In this document: in pieces, positions 1 through 8,792 of the stretch
How the letters are laid out: each line of letters opens with the position of its first letter
Numbering within the stretch: the stretch's first letter is position 1
Assembly (NCBI GenBank): GCA_051453625.1
Contig: JBOZIK010000001.1
Location: 206,184,914-206,205,874, forward strand
Origin: Welwitschia mirabilis
Lineage: Eukaryota > Gnetophyta > Gnetopsida > Welwitschiales
Direction: 5' to 3'
DNA: 20,961 nucleotides
The notes under the pieces: model-generated
The model's input: only the letters and a program-made list of their open reading frames with translations
What the model was told of the DNA's origin: nothing
The model's database searches: none
Program-made: the position numbers and the translations under genes

Positions 1-456
1 AATCTACAAGTTGTTTTTGTATGAGGAGTTAATCCACTACAAAAATGATCTAGTTATTCTATTCTTGAAAAAGCATCTACTAGATTAGAGTGGATTGCTA
101 TAGAGAAATGTTTATAAGTAGAGGTATAATATTCATTTGGTTTTTGTTAGAAGTCTGTTACTTTATTTTTTCTTTTTCTCATGGTTTATTTACTAATGAA
201 TCTCTTTACAAAGATTTCATAGACTTGATCCCATGTTTTTAAGTTTATGTGGGTATAGTCTTTAGCGAAAGTTTTGCCTTATCCTTTAATGTCATGAGAA
301 AGATTATCATATATGTTCTATTCATTATTTTTTTCTTCCCATTTCCTAAGGTGAGGATAAGTTGTTCAATGTTCCCAATGTGTTGAAGGAGATCCTCATC
401 ATCTTCTCCACTAAAAGTTGGATAGGCATGTAAATTTTTAAGCTCGACATGATCTC
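1..456 (-). pseudogene. Ty3/gypsy gag remnant (Retrotrans_gag-like), runs off the left edge
   Basis: Read on the minus strand from about 456 downward, two adjoining frames give a recognisable plant Ty3/gypsy capsid. The first has YPTFSGEDDEDLLQHI, then FLMTLKDKAKLSLKTIP. The second has LKTWDQVYEIFVKRFISK, then a basic stretch, and LDHFCSGLTPHTKT near the window edge. This is the usual order of the retrotransposon gag family: a PTFxG start, a lKDKAkxWlxxlPpgsI.tWdem..xFlxkFf core, and a FYxGLtPxTr end. One frameshift near 240 and at least four in-frame stops (for example after FISK and in the ADF/SRIE region) show it is dead. The style is closest to Athila/Tat gag, but lineage is inferred. Pol would lie left of the window. 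Family confidence is good, lineage confidence low. Confidence 0.7.
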
Positions 457-1590
457 TTGAGGGTAGGTTAAAAGGTGTTTAAATTTATCTTTTCTTATTT
501 ATTAATAATTTCCTCAGGGTAAGATTTTCATTAGGGGTAAAAGTTCCTATGACTTGTTTTTGCTTAGAGAGGCACTCGACATTGTGAATTGGTTCTCTCT
601 TTCTATATTATTTTTCATCAAGAAAATATAACTCAAAAAAAATAAATTCGGAAGGAGGTTTGAGTGCACTGGAGATTACTTTTCTGATTTCTTTTCTATA
701 TCCACTAGTCCTTCTTTGATATTCTTTTCTATTAGTTATAATTCTCTTTGATATTTCTTTATAAGATTAACCATATCACAACATCTTGTAATAGCAAACA
801 ATAGAAAACAGATCAAAAATAATAAAATGTTATCCTATCTATCATCAAGATGACAGAAAGAACAACACACATAGAAATCATAAAAATAGAAATAGAACTA
901 AAACTGAAACAAAAATTAAAAAATACAAAAAATAAGTCTATCGTTCACCTAATCATCCAGACATCACAAGATATGAGGGAAAACTAATTTATCTAGAAAA
1001 TTCAAAATCCAAAAATAAAACCAAAAGTAAAAATAACATACTATCGTCCTGATTATCATGGGAATGACAGAGTAGATGACCACTTTTTCTATAGAAAAAT
1101 GAAACTAAAAAAATCAAGACTAAAAAATTGCACATAGAAAATCTACAAGTCTTAATAAAATATAACATCGCATAGACAAATAACAAAATAGAGATCCGAT
1201 ATAGTCATTCAAATGATAACAACCCTTGTACTCCTTAATAGCCTTCCTCAACAATGAAACCAAGATGTTGCGGTGTGTATTTATGCAATTTTTTACAATC
1301 AAAGATATTTTATCATTTATAACTAAAATAGACATCTTACACAATACATCAGACTAGTATGAGTGGGAATACACCCAAAATGTCATATCGCATTGGAGTC
1401 CATAAGATGAGACTTAAATTACTTTGTAAAAGAATATAGGAACTAGAAATAAAGAACAATGTAAGAAATAAAAGGTACAATACAAATGCAATATGAAATA
1501 TAAACTAACATGTAATGCAAGGATAATCCTAACTATACTTACTTTCAGCCTTAGTAAAGGTTGCCCTTGATGATCTATGTTACTTAAAAA
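457..1590 (-). other. Probable leader and gag N-terminal region of the gypsy element
   Basis: This stretch lies between the possible primer-binding site at about 1600 and the gag core. At about 690-560 the minus strand still reads as broken coding sequence (IERENQFTMSSASLSKNK), consistent with a gag N-terminus. No domain is recognisable from 700 to 1590. The short open frames here (65-74 codons, hydrophobic and low-complexity) are not convincing genes. Confidence 0.3.
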
Positions 1591-1602
1591 TCTGTCACCA
1601 AA
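1591..1602 (-). other. Possible Tat/Athila-type primer-binding site
   Basis: The minus strand reads TTTGGTGACAGA directly after a pyrimidine-rich run ending CCCTTAA. Tat/Ogre-type gypsy elements commonly carry TTTGGYGACTCYGC-like primer-binding sites, and the gag remnant lies downstream in the right order and orientation. Only the first nine bases fit well, and no clear CA LTR end precedes it, so this is tentative. Confidence 0.3.
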
Positions 1603-2263
1603 TTAAGGGAAATTATAAACAATAAGGGTAAGTAGAAGATCTAAGATGTAAACATAAAAGGAAAACCAAGTTTTATATTAAAATATTAATAACATCTGGA
1701 TTAAAAAACATTCGGGTCTCAATGGAGGATACACAACCCTCCATCAAGTGCATGTGTTTCTACAACACACGTAGATGGCATAGAATATAAGAAGAAGAGT
1801 CAAGGAAGGACTTATTCATAAGAAAATATAGCAGAAAAGGATAAACCATAGGTCCAGAAAGACGTTCTCATTTACAACTCAAAAATAGATGAAATGGTTA
1901 CAGGTCATTGTTAGAATTAATTACATATCAATGTCATCTGAGCTGTTATCTAGACAACATAGGGGACGATAGTACATTATAAAATATTCTCAAAATGATG
2001 ACTTAGTAGTCTAGATCAGTAGTCGTCATCCTTCCTATCCTGGGGATGAAGGAGGGAATGACATTTTTCTTTTGTTATTTTCTTAAAGAGAACTTTAGCA
2101 TTTTTGTCATTAATCCTTCTTAAAATCTCTGTGCATCAGAAAGTCTCTTTAATACATCAAATTTGGATAAGAATCACACTTTTTTGAGATTTCCTCTTAT
2201 ATCTCCAAAATCGTTAGAATTGCACCTAAACCAAGTCCTGTAAAACAACTCAAAAAATCCTTA
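1603..2263. other. No clear gene; probable gypsy LTR debris joined to decayed copia sequence
   Basis: No protein was confidently recognised. At about 1741-1780 there is an imperfect inverted repeat (CCATCAAGTGCATGTGTT versus AACACACGTAGATGG). If the site at 1591 is a real primer-binding site, the adjacent bases would be the end of a gypsy 5' LTR in minus orientation. The copia gag from the right fades out around 2100-2260, and the junction cannot be placed. Confidence 0.25.
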
Positions 2264-2458
2264 GAATTGCGACATTAGCCTTGCTTCCTTCTTCTATTCA
2301 TCAAACCAACCTACCAATAGAATAGTGGGCTCGAAGTAACTACACACAATACTATTCTAGATATTTAAATCAACATATTTTAGAAAAAATATCATTTTAT
2401 TCTTCTAAAAAAAATAGTTTAACCTATTCAAATAAGGTGGCCTTGAGACCAAATGACC
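2264..2458 (-). pseudogene. Ty1/copia gag N-terminal fragment
   Basis: One minus-strand frame gives GHLVSRPPYLNRLNYFF-stop-KNKMIFFLKYVDLNI-stop-NSIVCSYFEPT and later GWFDE-stop-KKEARLMSQF. This matches the start of plant copia gag, where RPPyFnGxNYxxWKxxMxxFLxxxDxxIW is diagnostic. All three stops (TAG at 2405-2407, 2357-2359 and 2294-2296) fall where the family has tryptophan, so each is a TGG-to-TAG change. The fragment begins about 65 bases downstream of the primer-binding site, as expected for gag. It loses recognisable similarity after about 65 codons, so the rest of gag and all of pol are missing. Confidence 0.7.
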
Positions 2459-2520
2459 TTTATTAGTAATAGATCTCATTAGATCACTCAAGGTGATGAA
2501 GCTCTATCAAGAGTAATCTT

Positions 2521-2532
2521 GCTCTAATACCA
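2521..2532 (-). other. Copia primer-binding site (initiator tRNA-Met type)
   Basis: The minus strand reads TGGTATTAGAGC, one transition from the usual plant site TGGTATCAGAGC that pairs with the 3' end of initiator tRNA-Met. It sits two bases after an LTR end reading GGAATTTCA and 63 bases before recognisable copia gag, all in minus orientation. Confidence 0.75.
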
Positions 2533-2534
2533 AT

Positions 2535-3663
2535 TGAAATTCCTATGGGATAAATAGAAATAATGGTTAATTTTAAATCCAAAATACAATTCTAAAATAA
2601 AATTAATTATCTTTAAAAATAAAAAATAAATTTAAAAAAAATATAAAAACGAAAAAAATCATCCCATAAGATTTATAGTAGTTCAACAATGTGCCTACTC
2701 CAATCTTCAAGAAGAGATAACATATCATCTTCCTTGTTCCCTTATCACTCTTAAACTGATGATTTTCTAGCTAATAATCAACCCCTAATATAGTAGTGAT
2801 ATTTTTTAGGCTTGTCATCAACCTCACACACAATAGTGATTATTTTCAGTGCTTATCAGTAACTTCTCACATTTGGAGTCTTTCAAGGACTAAGATTCAA
2901 TCACAAGAAGCATAAAAGAAAAATGAGTTATTCCTTAAGCACAGATGCAAAAATGTAGGATGTAATTCAAATGAATACACAAGATAAAATAACCAAGTAT
3001 AAATAGATCATGAAATATTAGTTTTAGTTCACTTCACAGGATCATATATGCATTTGCAATCTAATAGCCCTAACAAAAAAGATTTTACCCCTTTTAAAGA
3101 GAAGGAAAAAATAGTTATTGAAGGGAAACCCTAAATGATGATTTCAATACATATCAATCTAATATTTCAATTAAATTAATATTTTCAATGTAATTTAATG
3201 ATGTACTAGAAGAGAATAATTGTTGAAAATCATTGTGCTTTCACCTGAAGAAGACCATTTTTTCAATGGTTTAAAGGGAGGATGTTTGTATTAAGAATTA
3301 GGGACATCCTTACTCCCAAGAGGAGGAAGTCCACCCTTAAGGTAGTATAGACATTCACACTGCTAAGAGTATGGGTACATCTATCCTAGAAAGGGATAAA
3401 CATCTGCACCTATCATAGGTGCAGACTAGAAAAATCTAAATGAAGAGGGAGACTTCTAGACTATTTGAAGTAGGTACATCCAATTTGAGACCTGTCAATC
3501 ATGTTTCCTACATGGAGAGGGGATGTTTGCCCTATTTGAGTGGGGATTTCTGGGCCTGATACCTATTGCAAATATAATTTACCCACAAGTAAAGGGGATG
3601 TCCACCTTATTTTTAGTAAGAACATCTGCATGCAAAGGTTAGCTTTTTAACGTAACTATGACA
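2535..3663 (-). mobile_element. Ty1/copia 5' LTR (element A), outer boundary uncertain
   Basis: In minus sense the LTR ends at 2535 with CA, followed by AT and the primer-binding site. About 120 bases inside that end the strand reads GGAGTAGGCACATTGTTGAA then CTACTATAAATC, the conserved leader seen in SIRE/Maximus-type copia LTRs (usually GTAGGCACATTGTGCCGAACCAC). A TATA-like box lies at 2999-3006. The upstream boundary is a guess: TGTCA at 3663 gives a TG...CA element of about 1.13 kb. Bases 3280-3630, which would be U3, are less AT-rich and repeat words such as GGATGTCCACC, GACATCC and AACATCTGCA. The existence and inner end are well supported; the outer end is not. Confidence 0.55.
2999..3006 (-). 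promoter_or_regulatory. TATA-like box of copia LTR A
   Basis: The minus strand reads CTATTTATACTTGG. It lies about 465 bases upstream of the LTR inner end, so transcription would enter the leader and gag. The match is a TATA-like TATTTATA in a very AT-rich setting, so it is only suggestive. Confidence 0.35.
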
Positions 3664-3679
3664 AATGATGACCATTTTT

Positions 3680-4359
3680 TTAATTGAATCTCACATCTGT
3701 TGGTATCATTGAAATGTTATACTTATAAAAATCAGTAACTAGACAATATACAATAAAATTATGCATGGGTTTGTAATATATATACCTACCTCCTCTAGCT
3801 AAAATGTTGTAGAATGTTACTAAACTAAGAATTAAGGCATCAGACATCATGTCTTTTCTTTCAATATCTTTAATAAAGTTCATTATATTATGATTAAATA
3901 AAACATTACTCATTTAATGCTAAGTTACATTGAAAACAATATAACTAAATATTTCTCTAAAAGAATAATTGCAAAACTATGGAACATTCATATCATTTAT
4001 GCTAAGTAGTGAATTAATAAAACTTGAAACTATATGTAAATTTGCGCCTCTAACTTGAGTTTGAAATGAACTAATACTATCATTAATTTCATATATGTTT
4101 ACATAAATGTCTCTTTCAATTAGATAGGAATAGGCTAAACAAGTTAAACTATCATTTTCCAATTGAGCCAAATAAAATAACTTATTTTCTAGACCTCTTC
4201 TAAAAACCTAGGACTCTCTACAATAATTGAGTTTCTAGATCAAGTTCTGAGCCTTCTTTCTACTACCTCATGATAGAATTGAGGTTCATATTATGATATT
4301 AATTTTTCTAAGAATTGTTCTTTATCCTTGGAAGTTCTTACTACCTTTTTTCTTGTCAT
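3680..4359 (-). pseudogene. Plant transposon-associated protein remnant (PF20167-like)
   Basis: The minus strand from ATG at 4359 begins MTRKKVVRTSKDKEQFLEKL and continues YEPQFYHEVVERRLRT. After a frameshift near 4190 a second frame reads without a break from 4171 to a stop at 3979, including LIERDIYVNIYEI and TQVRGANLHI. The same frame continues to 3680 after only three stops, reading YSFREIFSYIVFNVT and then SLVTFYNILARGGRYI and NFIVYCLVTDFYKYNI. This order (REFYaN, VRGxxI, lxxLLxIP, TyNIlPRgGry, fivyclltxxkvNlp) is what I associate with the widespread putative plant transposon protein domain, of unknown function, carried by plant retroelements. The start and two frames are clear by eye; the family name comes from memory of its motifs. 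The stop lies 17 bases before the proposed LTR A boundary. Confidence 0.55.
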
Positions 4360-4439
4360 TTTTATAGAATAGAATGAAGAACTAATAAAAGATCAACTAA
4401 AATATATGAAACTATAAAAAACTATGCACCTGTTTAAGA

Positions 4440-4930
4440 TAAATATCTATTCTTGCTTTATTTTGAGATATCTTAAGAATCTAAGATATCTAACTAGAGA
4501 GATCTAAGAAAATGCATCTCAAAATTCACCCAAGAGAGACATATGTTAAGTGAGGACTTGAAAATGAGATATGGTGGTCCATTTTGGTATTAAAAAGGCT
4601 TAAAACCCTCGATTTTAGTATATTTTAGTTTTGCAATAGTATATTTAATATGTTTACAAAATCTAAGACATCTAAACATAAAAACTAAACATTTATAAAA
4701 TCAAATATGTCTCCTATCAAAAATTTTTTACTACATTTTTTTCTACTGCTGAAATATCTATAAAAATCAAAACATCTAATTCATAAATTTAAAATAACAT
4801 ATCTGCCCTTATAAGATGTTTGTAAAAGCTAAGATTTCTAATTCCAAAATTTCTATAAATTTTAAGACATCTTAATAAGAGATATTTACAAAACTAAATA
4901 TTTTTGCAATAAATTTCTAGATTTCTGGAA
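4440..4930. repeat. AT-rich tract with repeated AGACATCT-like words
   Basis: Variants of AGACATCT / GATATCTA / AGATGTTT recur here, often next to AAAAT: for example AAATCTAAGACATCTAAAC at about 4658-4676 and TTTTAAGACATCTTAATAAG at about 4860-4880. The reverse-complement word AGATGTCT recurs in copia LTR B at 8130-8520. I read the tract as degraded LTR U3 of a related element, possibly in the opposite orientation, but no boundary is visible. Confidence 0.35.
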
Positions 4931-5059
4931 AAGAATCTACAACTATTGTATTTATAAGAATAATACTTCAAGAACCTAAAATTCATCCACATAATTTAAC
5001 TTTTAATTATACAAACTTAATTTAGTTATAATCTCAACTTATAAGATAAATGCAATGTA

Positions 5060-5439
5060 GTTGAGATGTTAAGGATATTACCTACTTTACTTACTTGATT
5101 AGGCAAGGATCAATCTCCAAGTTCTTATATGAATAGTGTATCCTTTAGTGCCTTGAGATTTTAAAATCTTATTAACAAATAGATCATTGTTGCAATGTCT
5201 TATAACATCATTGTTGTTCCTTAAGCATCTACTATCAATATGATAAAAATGTTCCTTCTTTGTTCTAAGATCTAATTTAGCATTTGGTATTCAAACTTGC
5301 CTTAGTCTATCTTGCATAAAATGATGTATCAATATATCATGTCTCTTGGCATTATTAGTGAAATGCTTATCTTTAAATTTTATTGGACATCTATAGTGAT
5401 AATTCCCTTTATAATAATAATAATAATATCAAATTATGT
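5060..5439 (-). other. Probable downstream gag/pol debris of element B
   Basis: The minus strand gives short traces such as NYHYRCPIKFKDKHFTNNAK near 5400-5340, resembling the linker and second knuckle after the gag coiled coil in SIRE-type polyproteins. Everything beyond is too decayed to assign. A short (ATA)n run lies at 5411-5428. Confidence 0.3.
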
Positions 5440-6990
5440 TATTTGTATATGCTAGGTATTCATATCTTAATTTTTAATTCCACCATTCGAAGAGAGGGGC
5501 TGAAGTAGTAGTTGTAGCCTTATTGTATTCCAAGCCACTCTTATCATTTGGATTTTACTTTTTCTAAGCATAATATTTAAATTTTCTTTTTCTTATGTAA
5601 ATATTTCAATGATTTTCTTTAAATCTAAAAGTTTGTATCTTAAATTCTCTAAAACACATGTTAGTCTACCAATATCAGATTTAAGAGCTGAGTATTTAGT
5701 AATTTATTACAAGGATTCATTTCTTGTTCATATGTCTTTTTATGAGTATTAGGCAAATTTTTCATCTTTATACATAATTTTTATAGATTAATAAACTATT
5801 TAGAAATTAATTCATATTTTTCTTATATACTCATATCTATGTCATCTTCGCTATCCAAATCATACTCATCTTCAATCTCATCATCTTCTTCTTGAAGATG
5901 TGTAATGGCTACGTATGATGGATTTACTTTCTCATTAATAGATGATTATTCTTTTGTTTTATCTTCATCATCATACCATCATATAAAGAATGATTTCTTT
6001 TTCCTTGGTTTTTTTTTTTTTTTTAATTCTTTGTCCTCTAACATGTTAGTTCTATGGCATTATGAGGCTATGATCTAGTCCTCTACATACCCAACATTCT
6101 ATTTTTGAAATATTAGAAAAAGTAAAATTATTTTAAGACTTACCTTTCAACTTCCCTTTGTCTGAAAAAGTAGATGATTTCTTTGATTCCTTTCTCCTGT
6201 TGTATTTTCATGCTAGAATTATCTTAACTCTTTTCATAATAAAGGCAAGTTTCTCATTTTCATCATTAGAGTCATATTCTTTCTATTCCTTTTTTACCTT
6301 TTCTTTCGATTTCTATTTTGTTCTTTATAATGCCTTAAGTAAAATGAATTTTTCTTTTAGAACTCTATCTTAAATAAGATTCATTTCATATACTATAAGG
6401 ACACTTTGTAGTTTTTCTATTTTCATTGTGTTAAAATCTATAAATTCTTTCATAGTTGTGGTCTTTGTCTTATAAGCAAGGATTTGTGAGCTGATAACAT
6501 TTTATATTAACTTTGCTTTAGAAAGTATTTTCTATTATCACATATTGCATTTACAATGGTCAAAACTCTAATAAAGTACTCATAAACTCTTTCTCCTTAG
6601 TTCATCTTAAGATTCTCAAATTAGTTTATCCAAATAAGAAGCTTGGATCATTTCACAATAGACGTTTCTTCATATGTTCCAAATTAAACTTTTTAAATTT
6701 CTTATATCCTCTTGTAATCTAGTATTCTATTGAACTCTTCTATAGATAAAATAGTATAAAGTGCATTCTTATCTTTAAAGTCATACATGGAAGTAGCTTT
6801 CTCTTCATCTATCTAGTCTTTTCTTTCTTGATCTAAGTAATGTTATTGCTTGTAAATTTATAACATTCTCCATAGGATTTGAGTATCCTTATTCTATGAT
6901 CTTCCATATCTAAAACTAAAAAAACTATAAGTACACCTACATCCTAATCTTTTAATGAGAATATTTTATCCCACTGAATAGCAAAGGTCT
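5440..6990 (-). pseudogene. Ty1/copia (SIRE/Maximus-like) gag remnant, element B
   Basis: In minus sense the order is: a UBN2-like stretch (GESVYEYFIRVLTIVNAICDN, about 6600-6540); then from about 6462 one frame with KEFIDFNTMKIEKLQSVL and VYEMNLI, a lysine-rich run, and EYDSNDENEKLAFIMKRVK. After a frameshift come an acidic and coiled-coil region (NPSYVAITHLQEEDDEIEDE, then DLDSEDDIDMSI-stop-EKYELI, about 5930-5820) and finally GLGYNK-like debris near 5510. This matches SIRE/Maximus-type gag: a kDLttLtldELmGSLxaYEinL segment, K/E-rich linker, eeANLCFMA-like acidic stretch, then coiled coil. At least six stops interrupt the 6462-6143 frame alone. A weak knuckle-like trace (CWVCRGLDHS) sits near 6090. 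No protease, integrase or RT follows. A 16-base T run at 6009-6024 falls in the lysine codons. Confidence 0.6.
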
Positions 6991-7048
6991 AACATCTAGT
7001 ACCCCTATCATTTCTACTTAAGGAAGTTACATTTTTTTATGAGTACTT

Positions 7049-7060
7049 ACTCTAATACCA
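7049..7060 (-). other. Copia primer-binding site, element B
   Basis: The minus strand reads TGGTATTAGAGT, two transitions from the standard initiator-Met site TGGTATCAGAGC. It directly abuts an LTR end reading AATCCTCACA, and gag lies downstream in the same orientation. Confidence 0.7.
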
Positions 7061-7245
7061 TGTGAGGATTAATTTGAAATTATAGGGAAGGGATGAATGT
7101 GTTCCACTAAATAAAATTTAAAACTAATAACAAAACTATATGAAAATACACAATCAAAACACCTTACTAAATAATGTGATTCCCTAACCTAGGTATGTCC
7201 ACACATAGAGAGTAGCTTCTACTCACACCTCTAGATACTCTTGAC

Positions 7246-7600
7246 CTATAATAAAATTGTGATTTTCTAGCACACCACAAAAACCTTACAATAAGTGAGA
7301 GTCCTTTTGCAAGATAATGCTCTTAACCCCTCAAGAAAATAGTAGATTTCTTAGACACATCACAAACCTTTATAGTAGTGAGAGTCTTCTCACAAAGTAA
7401 CACTCACTTCTTCTCAATAAAATAGTGGTTTTCAAGGTATACCACAACCTTTACAATAGTGAGAGTATCCTCTCAAGGTACCACTCTCTTCCTTATAAGG
7501 AAATAATGGTTTTATGGATCATGAATAATATTTACAACAATGAGAGTCTTCTCCTAAGATAACACTCTCTTCCTCATAAGGGAATAATGGTTTTTTGGCT
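7246..7600 (-). repeat. Imperfect 82-bp tandem repeat inside copia LTR B, about 4.4 units
   Basis: The word GTGAGAG (TGAGAG in the last copy) recurs at 7295, 7378, 7459 and about 7540, giving spacings of 83, 81 and 81. Each unit also carries an AATAGTGGTTTTC-like start, an ACCACAACCTTTACAATA-like middle and an AACACTCTCTTCCTC-like end. The array lies between the TATA box and the primer-binding site, so in minus sense it would be in the transcribed leader (R/U5). Confidence 0.75.
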
Positions 7601-7943
7601 TACTAATAATCTTACATTAACCAACTGACTAGAGGCACAATATTAAATGCACATCCTTATAAGGATTACCTTACAAAGTATTTGATATTTAAGGAATCGG
7701 ATTTTATAATAATATTCAATAATAACACAGCCCATATTATAAACCAATAATATAATACATCCATAAATCCTAAATATATTGCTTTGATAAAGATGTAAGC
7801 TCCTTAAAGTTGTTATTGTAATGAGTATGAATGAAGAATGAAGAAATGAAGATTCAAGTCTAAGAGATGAAAATAATACTAGCTTCTTCTTAATGAATCT
7901 TTTGATTTCTTCATGAGAGATTCCCTTAACTCATAGAAGATCT

Positions 7944-7951
7944 ATATATTT
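7944..7951 (-). promoter_or_regulatory. TATA-like box of copia LTR B
   Basis: The minus strand reads AATTAAATATATAGATCTTC, with ATATATAG as core, about 890 bases upstream of the LTR inner end and just before the repeat-bearing leader. Position and sequence fit a plant retrotransposon promoter. Confidence 0.45.
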
Positions 7952-8139
7952 AATTAATTCAATGAAGTAATAAAGTCTTTTTAATTTTTTGATGTTAAGG
8001 CTTTAGAGGATTGAATAAGATCTAGCTATTTAATCTTGAAATGTAGCCATTTGATTCTATAACTGCCATGCTCTAGATAATTAACATCTATGCTTTGGAT
8101 GCATAACTTTGTTTTTAATTAATGTGAACTTCAACTCAA

Positions 8140-8520
8140 GATGTCTTGAATTTTGTAGACATCTTTAGTCTAGATGTCTTTTCTTTTATAGAAGTCTTAA
8201 GTTAACTTACTCAGATTCTAATGAATTTTGTGCTATAGTATCCTTAGACCTTCGTGATTATCAATCTATGATGTATAAGTTCATACCTCATCTTAAACAT
8301 AATATATTAGTCAAAAATCAAATTGATTCTATTACATATTTTAGATCAGTATAGACATCATCAAATATGTATATGTCTTCATCTATGTTAGGTCCAACTT
8401 TTAATTTAGTCATCTTGAATATGGTAGTCATCTTTTAAGCTGTCACTTGTTTTTTAGTGCATCTTTAAATTTCTAGACATCTTTACTTGAGATGTCTTTA
8501 ATTTTTCAAATGTCTTCAAA
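8140..8520 (-). repeat. Cluster of AGATGTCT/AGACATCT words in U3 of LTR B
   Basis: About ten octamers close to AGATGTCT or its reverse complement occur in 380 bases, for example CAAGATGTCTTGAA, GTAGACATCTTTAG, CTAGATGTCTTTTC, CTAGACATCTTTAC and TGAGATGTCTTTAA. All lie upstream of the TATA box in element sense, where LTR enhancer repeats are usually found. A regulatory role is inferred. Confidence 0.4.
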
Positions 8521-8593
8521 GAATTGATTTTGTTGTTTATCATCTAATCCTTTTTTTGATAAGTTATTTTGGAATCTCCATCAATATCTGACA

Positions 8594-8792
8594 CCATCAA
8601 GTGTTGATTTGCTTTTAATAACTTGTCTATACAAAGACACAAAATGTTTGATAACTGAAATCATTAAAACTAGATTTTCCAATAGAAATGATATAAGTGT
8701 TTAGTACCTCTAAAGTAGTTTTAGTACACTAATGAAGTAATATTATGGTACCTAATATAGAGCATATTAAAATAAATAATTTTAAGTAATTT
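8594..8792. other. Junction between copia LTR B and the chromovirus remnant
   Basis: No domain recognised. If the LTR B outer end is right, this 200-base stretch is either the insertion site within the chromovirus pol or sequence preceding the LTR. The RNase H and upstream integrase expected left of 8793 in the chromovirus are missing or unreadable. Confidence 0.3.

Larger units (their letters stand above)
7061..8593 (-). mobile_element. Ty1/copia 5' LTR, element B (about 1.53 kb)
   Basis: In minus sense the LTR runs from TGTCAGATATTGATGG (8593) to AATCCTCACA (7061), a TG...CA pair directly followed by the primer-binding site. Internal landmarks in order are: many AGACATCT words (8520-8130, U3), a TATA box (about 7944-7951), an 82-bp tandem repeat (about 7600-7246), and GTGTGGACATACCTAGG then GGGAATCACAT (about 7210-7170). 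The last resembles the GTGGACGTAGG...CCGAACCAC leader common in SIRE/Maximus LTRs. The inner end is well supported. The outer end is chosen because TGTCAGATATTGATGGAGATTCC reads like a copia LTR start; no target-site duplication could be confirmed. Confidence 0.55.

Noticed and set aside
989-1344. Minus-strand open frames of 65 and 74 codons
   Set aside because: Hydrophobic and low-complexity, overlapping each other in different frames, with no motif and no similarity to gag; likely chance.
6158-6373. 71-codon plus-strand open frame rich in Phe and Ser
   Set aside because: It is exactly antisense to the lysine- and glutamate-rich copia gag on the minus strand; Lys/Glu codons read backward give Phe/Ser/Leu.
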